From assembly GCA_012511005.1 (NCBI GenBank), contig JAAZGX010000098.1, positions 1 to 6,156 on the forward strand: DNA of 6,156 nucleotides. Direction: 5' to 3'. The notes under the pieces are model-generated. The model saw only the letters and a program-made list of their open reading frames with translations, was not told the DNA's origin and ran no database searches. Origin of the DNA: Clostridiales bacterium. GTDB taxonomy: Bacteria; Bacillota; Clostridia; Oscillospirales; Acutalibacteraceae. The stretch's first letter is position 1. Every line of letters starts with the position of its first letter. Positions 1 to 6,156 of this stretch are shown here, in pieces. The translations under genes and the position numbers were made by a program.

Positions 1-591
1 AGCCATTGTAATCCCGTTTGAAAACTGGCACGCCACTTCAATTATAAGTTCTAATTCGTCATTTTTACTTGTCGTTTCGTTTATTGTAAAGGGAATAGCT
101 TGAAAGCTTGGTGAAGCTTTCGTTTCCCCAATATCCTTTGTAATATTGCCACTTGTATATATCATTTGCCCGTCAACAAAAACTCTGTATGCAGCGGGCA
201 GATTAGGCACCCCTACTATAAAAGGCTCTTTCGCATTTATTCCTTTAAGCTTCGTTTTATAACTTGCATAACCTCCGCTTTTAATATTAGTGTTGCCTAT
301 TGTATAATCAGTCCACGACGACGGAACATTAATAATAAGGTCCGGCAAAGCTTCGGCATCATTATCCGTCACAATATGCTTTTGCCAGAAAAACTCCCAA
401 TTACCCGTTAAATACGAAAAATCCCCGCCATCAATATCACGGCTCGATAAATCAATGATACCGTTACCAACCGTTTCGCCTTCAAAGTATTTCATTAAAT
501 AATTTGAGAAAAAGGCAAAGTCAAAGATACTGAATATAATCAACATCAATACAAGTATAAAATATAAGTATGTCTTTTGCTGTCGTTTCAT
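1..591 (-). CDS. Membrane-anchored sensor protein with 7TMR-DISM-type extracellular domain, N-terminal part (3' end beyond left edge)
   Basis: The frame is open from ATG (complement of 589-591) to base 1, giving 197 codons with no stop, so only the N-terminus is present. Seen: a short basic start (MKRQQK), one hydrophobic helix at about residues 8-28 that could be a signal anchor, then a soluble, beta-rich segment. This segment has the spaced motifs LTGNWEFFW (61-69), VPSSW (89-93), GGYASYK (106-112) and AAYRVFVDGQ (133-142). That order (G-x-W-E-F-x-W, then V-P-x-S-W, then G-Y-A-x-Y, then Y-x-x-F-V-x-G) is characteristic of the extracellular jelly-roll domain of 7TMR-DISM receptors in Firmicutes and other bacteria. 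Such proteins usually continue into seven membrane helices and a cytoplasmic output domain (GGDEF, histidine kinase, SpoIIE-type phosphatase or cyclase), none of which is visible here. A GGTG ribosome binding site lies 5 nt before the ATG. It is divergently transcribed from the glmU-pth-mfd group and has its own promoter. The sensor assignment is good; ligand and output are unknown. Confidence 0.8.
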   Translation of the reverse strand, partial: MKRQQKTYLYFILVLMLIIFSIFDFAFFSNYLMKYFEGETVGNGIIDLSSRDIDGGDFSYLTGNWEFFWQKHIVTDNDAEALPDLIINVPSSWTDYTIGNTNIKSGGYASYKTKLKGINAKEPFIVGVPNLPAAYRVFVDGQMIYTSGNITKDIGETKASPSFQAIPFTINETTSKNDELELIIEVACQFSNGITMA

Positions 592-645
592 ATTTTCACC
601 GTTTATTTATTACATTAAACAAGAGTTACGCTTTATTCACACTTT

Positions 646-674
646 ATTATATATTACAACGGCTAATAAATCAA
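646..674 (-). promoter_or_regulatory. Sigma-A promoter of the minus-strand sensor gene
   Basis: On the minus strand a TTGATT -35 box (674-669) is followed by a 17-bp spacer and a perfect TATAAT -10 box (651-646). Transcription would start near base 639, giving a leader of about 48 nt before the ATG at 591. The leader is AT-rich and shows no convincing riboswitch or hairpin. Confidence 0.75.
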
Positions 675-693
675 TGTTTTATTGTTTTTTTAA

Positions 694-722
694 TTGAATA
701 TTCGAAATCAATATGATATAAT
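694..722 (+). promoter_or_regulatory. Sigma-A promoter (extended -10) of the glmU-pth-mfd operon
   Basis: A TTGAAT -35 box (694-699), a 17-bp spacer and a perfect TATAAT -10 box (717-722) are present. TG at 714-715 one base before the -10 box makes it an extended -10 promoter. The T-rich stretch 676-691 just upstream lies between the -35 boxes of the two divergent promoters and could act as a UP-like element. Transcription would begin near 729, about 22 nt before the glmU ATG. Confidence 0.82.
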
Positions 723-738
723 TTTCTCTATAAAATGC

Positions 739-747
739 AAAGGTGAT
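739..747 (+). promoter_or_regulatory. Ribosome binding site that fixes the glmU start at 751
   Basis: AAAGGTGAT matches the anti-Shine-Dalgarno end of 16S rRNA (GGTGAT at 742-747), and GGTG ends 5 nt before the ATG at 751. It supports 751 over an in-frame TTG at 694, which lies within the -35 box and so upstream of the transcript. Confidence 0.85.
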
Positions 748-750
748 GCT

Positions 751-2037
751 ATGACAAATAATTGTGCGATTATTTTTGCCAATGATGACAATATAAAAAT
801 GGTCTCCTCTATTCCAAAACACTTTTCAAAAGTACTTTTTAAGCCGATGATTTTTTGGGTGACAGATGCTTTATGTGATAGCTCTATCACCGATATTTGT
901 ATAGTATCAAACTCAAATTCCATCGAATTAAATGCATGCTTAAAAGAAAGGTTTAAGGTTATATCCGAAAATGAGCATCAGAATTTTTATCGTTCTTTTA
1001 TAGGCACATTTGATTTTTTAAGCGCTTATAAAGGTCAAAATGTCTTAGTTTTAAGCGCATATACTCCTTTTATTGACTGTGATACTATTAAAAGCTCGTT
1101 AAACGCTCATATTGCCTCAAAAAATGATGTTACGGTTATTTCGGCAATTGAGAACTGCTTAGATAATAAAGAGGTTGAAATAATCAGCGAGAAAGCATAT
1201 TGGTTCAGTGTTGACGCTCTTTTACAATGCCTTAATGAAACAGACGAAAAGCAGGATATTCCACATATGCTTGATACATTTAACCGTACTTTTAAAAAGT
1301 CGGGGCTTTTTTCAACAAAGTGCAAAGAAACGCTTTTCACTGCAGGCGATAAAGTGCAGCTTAACAAACTCAATGAAATAGCAAGAAAAAAAGAACTTGA
1401 AAAGCATATGCTAAAAGGCGTAGATATTCCTTGTGTTGACGGTGTTATAATCTCCTGCGGTACGAAAATCGGTAAAGATACAGTAATTCTGCCAAACACT
1501 ATTATTAAAGAGAATGTTGCGATAGGCAGCTTTTGCACTATTGGACCTAATACCGTAATAGAAAACTGTGAAATATCGGATAATTCTACACTTTCAAATA
1601 CCGTTGCTAAAGACTCGGCTATCGGAAACGCCGTTTCAATCGGTCCTTTTTCTCATATAAGACCGGACTGCAACATAAAAGATAATGTGCGTATCGGCAA
1701 TTTTGTTGAAATAAAAAATTCATTAGTAGACAGCGGCTCCAAGCTTTCGCATTTGCTTTATGTCGGTGATACCGATGTTGGTAAAAAAGTTAATTTCGGC
1801 TGTGGGAGTGTTACAGTAAACTATACGGGAAAATACAAATACCGCACTACAATTAATGACGGTGCATTTATCGGCTGTAATTCCAATCTTATTGCGCCCG
1901 TAACGGTAGGGAAAAATGCATATATTGCCGCAGGCTCCACGATTACCGCAAGCGTACCGGAAAATGCCCTTGCTATCGCGCGTGAAAAACAAACTGTAAA
2001 AGAAAATTGGGTTATAGAAAAAGACCCGTATAAATAA
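751..2037 (+). CDS. glmU: GlmU homologue: intact N-acetyltransferase domain with degenerate uridylyltransferase domain
   Basis: A 428-residue protein. Bifunctional GlmU acetylates glucosamine-1-phosphate with acetyl-CoA (C-terminal left-handed beta-helix), then joins the product to UTP (N-terminal domain), making cytoplasmic UDP-GlcNAc for cell-wall synthesis. The C-terminal half (about 225-428) has hexapeptide repeats. Relative to E. coli numbering recalled from memory, it keeps R333, K351, H363, Y366, N377, N386, K392, A423 and R440 as R304, K322, H334, Y337, N348, N357, K363, A394 and R411, all at a constant offset of 29. S405 is replaced by C376. The N-terminal half still aligns (K23 for K25, LFKPM at 29-33, TPF at 105-107) but the LAAGxGTRM loop reads FANDDNIKM (9-17). 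GTGHA is gone, Mg2+ ligands D105 and N227 are Y104 and G199, and about 27 residues around the GYGRI loop are missing. There are 15 cysteines. The frame is intact. Acetyltransferase function is likely; uridylyltransferase activity is doubtful. First gene of a likely operon with pth and mfd. Confidence 0.88.
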   Translation: MTNNCAIIFANDDNIKMVSSIPKHFSKVLFKPMIFWVTDALCDSSITDICIVSNSNSIELNACLKERFKVISENEHQNFYRSFIGTFDFLSAYKGQNVLVLSAYTPFIDCDTIKSSLNAHIASKNDVTVISAIENCLDNKEVEIISEKAYWFSVDALLQCLNETDEKQDIPHMLDTFNRTFKKSGLFSTKCKETLFTAGDKVQLNKLNEIARKKELEKHMLKGVDIPCVDGVIISCGTKIGKDTVILPNTIIKENVAIGSFCTIGPNTVIENCEISDNSTLSNTVAKDSAIGNAVSIGPFSHIRPDCNIKDNVRIGNFVEIKNSLVDSGSKLSHLLYVGDTDVGKKVNFGCGSVTVNYTGKYKYRTTINDGAFIGCNSNLIAPVTVGKNAYIAAGSTITASVPENALAIAREKQTVKENWVIEKDPYK

Positions 2038-2047
2038 AAGGACTGCT

Positions 2048-2653
2048 ATGTTTAATAAACTAAAAAAATACTGCGACACTTCATCTTCACCCGAATTTCT
2101 TATAGTTGGTTTAGGAAATCCGGGCTTAAAGTATGAATTGACGCGCCATAATACGGGATTTTTATTCGTAGAAGCTTTAAAAGATAAATATAATTTTAAT
2201 GTTAAAAAGTTAAAATTCAAATCCCTAATTGGCGATACTACAGTAGCAAACAAGCGTGTTATTGTAATAAAACCGCAGACATTTATGAATGAAAGCGGAA
2301 AAGCCGTTCGTGAATGTGTGGATTTTTATAAAATCCCGCCATCAAAAATTATTGTTGTCTTTGACGATGCTTCTTTGCCTGTAGGCGCCGTTCGTGTTAG
2401 ACGCTCCGGCTCTGACGGCGGACACAACGGAATTAAAAGCATTATTTCGCACCTTGGTGTTAACGAATTTCCAAGAATAAAATTAGGAATAGGTCAAAAG
2501 CCTCATCCTGATTATGATTTGGCTGATTATGTACTGTCAAACTTTAATAAAAATGAAATCCCCTTAATGAGAGAGTCAATTGAAAAAGCCATAGAGGCTC
2601 TCCCTTTTATATTAAACAGTGACATTGAAAAAGCGATGGCGCTGTATAACTGA
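2048..2653 (+). CDS. pth: Peptidyl-tRNA hydrolase (Pth)
   Basis: A 201-residue cytoplasmic enzyme that cleaves the ester bond of peptidyl-tRNAs dropped from ribosomes, recycling tRNA; it is essential in most bacteria. Seen: the family signature GLGNPGLKYELTRHNTGF at 21-38, with N24 and catalytic H34 equivalent to E. coli N10 and H20. FMNESG (79-84) carries N81, equivalent to N68. D106 in FDDASLP corresponds to D93, which activates the histidine. GGHNGIKSII (124-133) carries N127, equivalent to N114. FPRIKLGIG (141-149) is the usual late motif. The protein is slightly longer than the usual 185-195 residues because of a basic, serine-rich leader of about 16 residues before the first strand. The start is supported by AAAGGA (2037-2042), 5 nt before the ATG. 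It follows glmU by 10 bp and precedes mfd by 10 bp, so it is probably co-transcribed with both. Confidence 0.97.
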   Translation: MFNKLKKYCDTSSSPEFLIVGLGNPGLKYELTRHNTGFLFVEALKDKYNFNVKKLKFKSLIGDTTVANKRVIVIKPQTFMNESGKAVRECVDFYKIPPSKIIVVFDDASLPVGAVRVRRSGSDGGHNGIKSIISHLGVNEFPRIKLGIGQKPHPDYDLADYVLSNFNKNEIPLMRESIEKAIEALPFILNSDIEKAMALYN

Positions 2654-2663
2654 CGGAGGAAAT

Positions 2664-5600
2664 ATGTCCTGTTTTGTCAGAGCATTAAAAGACTGCCCTG
2701 AATACCAAAACCTCCTTGCCGGCTTAAAATCTAAAAAGGCTCCGCTTGGTGTTTTAGGGTTGCCGCCTACGGCAAAGTCACATATTGTTTTTTCGCTTTG
2801 CGCCGATACGCGCCGTAAGGCGCTTGTTCTTGTGCCTGACGAGGCTTTTGCGATTACGGCAGCGGAAGACATAAATACATTTTCCGGCAACGACAATCGG
2901 GCTGTATTTTACCCCGCTAAAGATTTTTGTTTTAACTCATTGCAGCGCCAATCAAAAGAATATGAGCATTTAAGAATTGCTGCCTTGCACCGTATAGCAT
3001 CGGGAGAATACGACTATATTTTTTGTACGCCGAGCGCCGCTTTACAACTCACTTTACCAAAAGAAGTGCTGGTGCTTAAAACAATAAACATAAAAATAGG
3101 TGAGAATATCAACACCTCTGTTTTTATGGAAAAGCTTATTACAGCAGGCTATACACGAGCAGATATGGTTGAGGGAAAGGGGCAATTTTCGCTTCGCGGC
3201 GGTATTTTGGATATTTTTCCGCCAAATGAAAATAACCCTTTAAGGATTGAGCTTTGGGGCGATGAAATTGATACAATCAGTGAGTTTGATATTTTAACGC
3301 AAAGGCGTACCGATAGGCGCGATAAAGCTTGCCTTATTCCCGCAAGCGAGGTTTTATTTGACAGTGACGAGCATTTAGCAGAAGTTTTACGCTCCTTTTC
3401 GTCTTCAATTAAAGGCAAATACTCCGCAAAAGCCCGCGAAAGTATACTAAGAGACGCCGATATGGCAGACGGCAAAGCTTCTCCCCCCTGCCTTGATAAA
3501 TACTTGCCTTTAGCATATGAAAATCAAGCGACACTTTTTGATTATACTAATGATTGCTTTTTAGCAGTTTTTGAATCCTCCTCCCTTAAAATCAAGTTTA
3601 TTCGTGAAGAAAAGCTTATTAATGAAGATATAAAAGCCATGTTCCATGACGGTACGCTCACTAAGGGGCTTGACCGTTATTCGCTTACATTCAACGACCT
3701 TTTAAGAGCATATGAAGAACGAAAAGCAATATATTTAGACAATTTCCCGCGCGGCAGCTTTGACACTCCCGTTGCAGATTTAATTTCCTTTACCGTTGTA
3801 ACAGAGCCGCCGTGGAACGGTGCTTTGAGCGTGCTTTTAGATGATATTCGCCCCGCGTTAAAGTCTGGATTTACCGTAGTTGTAACAGCAGGAGCGCCTG
3901 TTGCCGCTAAAAATCTTGCTGAAACATTAAGTGATGAGGGTATACCCGCCGTCTATTTTGCAGTGCCTCCGCTTGAACTATTAAAGCATAAAATAACGGT
4001 GCTTCCCGGTATACTTAATTCCGGAATATCTTATCCTAACGAAAAGCTTCTTTTAATATCCTTTACAAAGTCCGGCATACAAAAAAAGAGTAAAAAACGC
4101 CCCGCTTTTAAGGCGGCGGACGCTATCGAAAGCCTTGAACAACTGAAACGCGGCGACTATGTCGTTCATGCGACATATGGCATAGGGATTTTTGACGGTA
4201 TTTCAAAAATGAATGTCGGCGGGCTTATAAAAGATTATATAAAAATAAATTATGATAAAAATGATGTTCTTTATGTGCCTATCACGCAGCTTGACCTTGT
4301 TTCAAAATATATTGGACAAGTAAATGAGGAAAAGCCGTTAAAACTCAATAGAATAGGCAGCAAGGATTGGGAAAAAACTAAAGCGCGCGTTAAAAGCTCT
4401 GTAAAAGATATAGCAAAAGAGCTTATTGAGCTTTATTCAAAAAGATTAAAAACAGAGGGCTTTTCCTTCTCGCCTGATATAGATATGCAAAATGATTTTG
4501 AACGCCGCTTTACTTATGAAGAAACGGACGACCAATACAGAAGTATAGACGAGATTAAACACGATATGCAGCAAAGCTATCCGATGGACAGACTTTTATG
4601 CGGCGATGTCGGTTTTGGCAAAACTGAGGTTGCGCTGCGTGCCGCTTTTAAGTGTATTGCAGACGGAAAACAGTGTGCAATTCTCGTTCCCACTACTATT
4701 TTAGCGCTTCAGCATTTTGGAACTATATTAAAACGCTTTGACGGATTTCCCGTTAATGTTGAAATGATTTCTCGCTTTAGAACGGCGCGTGAACAAAGCG
4801 TGATACTAAAAAATCTAAGGCTCGGTAAAATTGATTTGCTTGTGGGGACGCACCGCCTGATTTCAAAAGATGTCAAATTTAAGGATTTGGGGCTTCTTGT
4901 TATAGACGAGGAGCAGCGTTTTGGCGTTTCACAAAAAGAGCGTTTAAAAGAGCTTTTTCCGACTGTCGATTGTTTGACGCTTACCGCTACCCCTATCCCA
5001 AGAACGCTTAATATGGCCATGTCGGGAATTCGAGATATGTCTGTTATTGAGGAGGCTCCAAGTGACCGTTTCCCTGTTCAGACATATGTTCTTGAGTACG
5101 ATAGAGGAATTGTCCATGAGGCGATAAAAAGAGAATTACGGCGCGGCGGACAAGTTTATTATCTTCATAATCGCGTTGAAAATATAGACAGAGTAGCTGC
5201 AAGAATTAAAGAAGATATACCTGAGGCGAATGTTGCCGTCGGTCATGGTAAAATGGGCGAGGAGGAATTAAGCTCTATATGGCGCTCTCTTTTAGAGGGT
5301 GACACCGATATACTCGTTTGTACAACTATAATTGAAACGGGCGTTGATGTTCCGAATGTTAATACATTGATTATTGAAAATGCCGATAAAATGGGACTTT
5401 CGCAGCTTCACCAGATAAGGGGGCGCGTAGGGCGCAGCTCAAGGCGCGCTTTTGCTTACTTTACATTTCAAAGGGACAAAGAGCTAAACGAAACGGCATC
5501 AAAAAGACTTCAGGCTATAAGAGAATATACTGAATTTGGCTCCGGCTTTAAGATTGCTATGCGTGATATGGAGATAAGAGGCGCGGGAAACCTTTTAGGC

Positions 5601-6156
5601 GCACAGCAGAGCGGTCATTTAGAGTCTGTGGGATATGATATGTATATGAGGCTTCTTACAGAGGCGATAAGTGAGGAAAAGGGCGAAATAGCAAAGCCCG
5701 TTAACAAGGAATGCCTTGTGGATTTGCAAATTGACGCGCATATTCCGGAAGAATATATAGAAAGCCTTGCACAGCGTATCGCTATATACAGAAGAATAGC
5801 AGATATAGAAAACGAAGAGGGCGCTTTAGATGTTACAGACGAACTTATTGACCGATACGGCGAGCCGCCCGAAAGTGTCAACGGTTTGATACAAATTGCA
5901 CTCCTTAGAAATACCGCTTGTGCGCTTGGCATATTTGAGATTGGACAAAAAGGATATAATATATTACTGTATCAGCATGAAATAAATATGAGCATCGTTT
6001 CGGCTTTGGGTAAAATGATGCGCGGCAGGATACTCGTATCAGCAGGGTCAAAACCTTATATATCAGTAAAAAAACTGAAAAATCAATCCCCTCTCGAAAC
6101 GATAAGTGAGGCTTTTAAAATTATTAGTGAACATCTGCCGGCAGAAAACAAGGAGG
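2664..6156 (+). CDS. mfd: Transcription-repair coupling factor Mfd (3' end just beyond right edge)
   Basis: The frame is open from ATG 2664 to the window end: 1164 codons plus one base, no stop. Mfd proteins are usually about 1150-1180 residues, so only a few codons should be missing. Mfd is an ATP-driven translocase that pushes or removes RNA polymerase stalled at DNA damage and recruits UvrA. Seen in order: a UvrB-like N-terminal region (about 1-330) without its own nucleotide loop; the RNA polymerase-interacting domain beginning GDYVVHATYGIGIF (497-510); then the helicase motor. The motor has Walker A GDVGFGKT (647-654, K653), DEEQ (748-751), TATPIPRTL (774-782) and QIRGRVGR (917-924). The translocation (TRG) motif EFGSGFKIAMRDMEIRGAGN lies at 957-976. 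A C-terminal TRCF domain follows, with DELIDRYGEPPESV. All motor motifs are intact. The start is supported by GGAGG (2655-2659), 4 nt before the ATG. Third gene of the likely operon. Confidence 0.97.
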   Translation, partial: MSCFVRALKDCPEYQNLLAGLKSKKAPLGVLGLPPTAKSHIVFSLCADTRRKALVLVPDEAFAITAAEDINTFSGNDNRAVFYPAKDFCFNSLQRQSKEYEHLRIAALHRIASGEYDYIFCTPSAALQLTLPKEVLVLKTINIKIGENINTSVFMEKLITAGYTRADMVEGKGQFSLRGGILDIFPPNENNPLRIELWGDEIDTISEFDILTQRRTDRRDKACLIPASEVLFDSDEHLAEVLRSFSSSIKGKYSAKARESILRDADMADGKASPPCLDKYLPLAYENQATLFDYTNDCFLAVFESSSLKIKFIREEKLINEDIKAMFHDGTLTKGLDRYSLTFNDLLRAYEERKAIYLDNFPRGSFDTPVADLISFTVVTEPPWNGALSVLLDDIRPALKSGFTVVVTAGAPVAAKNLAETLSDEGIPAVYFAVPPLELLKHKITVLPGILNSGISYPNEKLLLISFTKSGIQKKSKKRPAFKAADAIESLEQLKRGDYVVHATYGIGIFDGISKMNVGGLIKDYIKINYDKNDVLYVPITQLDLVSKYIGQVNEEKPLKLNRIGSKDWEKTKARVKSSVKDIAKELIELYSKRLKTEGFSFSPDIDMQNDFERRFTYEETDDQYRSIDEIKHDMQQSYPMDRLLCGDVGFGKTEVALRAAFKCIADGKQCAILVPTTILALQHFGTILKRFDGFPVNVEMISRFRTAREQSVILKNLRLGKIDLLVGTHRLISKDVKFKDLGLLVIDEEQRFGVSQKERLKELFPTVDCLTLTATPIPRTLNMAMSGIRDMSVIEEAPSDRFPVQTYVLEYDRGIVHEAIKRELRRGGQVYYLHNRVENIDRVAARIKEDIPEANVAVGHGKMGEEELSSIWRSLLEGDTDILVCTTIIETGVDVPNVNTLIIENADKMGLSQLHQIRGRVGRSSRRAFAYFTFQRDKELNETASKRLQAIREYTEFGSGFKIAMRDMEIRGAGNLLGAQQSGHLESVGYDMYMRLLTEAISEEKGEIAKPVNKECLVDLQIDAHIPEEYIESLAQRIAIYRRIADIENEEGALDVTDELIDRYGEPPESVNGLIQIALLRNTACALGIFEIGQKGYNILLYQHEINMSIVSALGKMMRGRILVSAGSKPYISVKKLKNQSPLETISEAFKIISEHLPAENKE
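6150..6156 (+). promoter_or_regulatory. Probable ribosome binding site of the next gene, inside the end of mfd
   Basis: The window ends in AAGGAGG, a full Shine-Dalgarno match, read in the mfd frame as part of Lys-Glu-Gly codons. Given the length reached by mfd, its stop codon and a following start codon are probably within the next few dozen bases. In many Clostridia a peptidyl-prolyl isomerase gene follows mfd, but nothing here shows which gene it is. Confidence 0.5.

Noticed and set aside
166..411. Open frame of 81 codons on the plus strand
   Set aside because: It is antisense to the sensor gene, whose minus-strand frame is longer, has a promoter, ribosome binding site and family motifs.
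696..706. Small palindromes GAATATTC and TTCGAA overlapping the glmU -35 box and spacer
   Set aside because: They are only 8 and 6 bp in AT-rich DNA, with no extended or repeated copy, so there is too little to call an operator.
751..850. A frameshift or sequencing error as the cause of the odd GlmU N-terminus
   Set aside because: The altered loop aligns position by position with the canonical loop, with conserved M, PK and KPM residues following in the same frame, so the changes are substitutions.
1107..1538. Open frame of 143 codons on the minus strand
   Set aside because: Antisense shadow of glmU; its translation is a low-complexity Ser/Phe/Leu-rich sequence typical of reversed coding DNA.
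1723..2253. Open frame of 176 codons on the minus strand
   Set aside because: It lies antisense across the conserved end of glmU and the start of pth, has no recognisable motif, and the opposite strand is clearly coding.
2541..2612. Possible hairpin (GAGAG ... CTCTC) near the end of pth as a terminator
   Set aside because: It lies inside conserved coding sequence, the loop is long and no T-run follows.
4680..4740. Mfd motif Ia reads LALQHF where LAQQHY is common
   Set aside because: The changed position varies among Mfd proteins and all core motor residues are present, so it does not suggest loss of function.

Overview
The window looks like ordinary chromosomal DNA from a low-GC Gram-positive bacterium, most likely an anaerobic member of the Clostridia (Oscillospiraceae/Ruminococcaceae-like). 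This rests on the AT-rich codon use, near-consensus sigma-A promoters, GGAGG/GGTG ribosome binding sites, the Firmicutes-type gene order glmU ... pth-mfd, and the cysteine-rich proteins. The lineage is an inference from sequence flavour, not from a search.

Layout: (1) 1-591, minus strand: the first 197 codons of a membrane-anchored sensor protein. An N-terminal transmembrane helix is followed by a beta-rich domain resembling the extracellular ligand-binding domain of 7TMR-DISM receptors. The rest, including any output domain, lies beyond the left edge. (2) 592-750: a divergent control region with two back-to-back sigma-A promoters, one for each direction, each with a 17-bp spacer. (3) 751-2037, plus strand: a GlmU homologue. 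(4) 2048-2653: peptidyl-tRNA hydrolase (pth). (5) 2664 to the right edge: nearly complete transcription-repair coupling factor (mfd). The three plus-strand genes are separated by exactly 10 bp each, with no terminator between them, and probably form one operon read from the promoter at 694-722. The last bases of the window (AAGGAGG) look like the ribosome binding site of the next gene, inside the end of mfd.

The operon joins cell-wall precursor synthesis (GlmU), rescue of stalled peptidyl-tRNA (Pth) and rescue of stalled RNA polymerase with DNA repair (Mfd). This is a conserved housekeeping neighbourhood in Firmicutes; prs, which often sits between glmU and pth, is absent here.

The one clearly unusual thing is the GlmU homologue. 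Its C-terminal acetyltransferase half keeps nearly all catalytic residues and aligns without gaps to E. coli GlmU over the stretch of catalytic residues. Its N-terminal uridylyltransferase half has lost the glycine-rich nucleotide loop, the GTGHA motif, both Mg2+ ligands and about 27 residues around the sugar-binding loop. It reads as a pseudo-uridylyltransferase fused to a working acetyltransferase, so a separate enzyme would be needed to make UDP-GlcNAc. No mobile element, CRISPR array, tRNA or rRNA was seen, and apart from this GlmU I see no sign of a new system.
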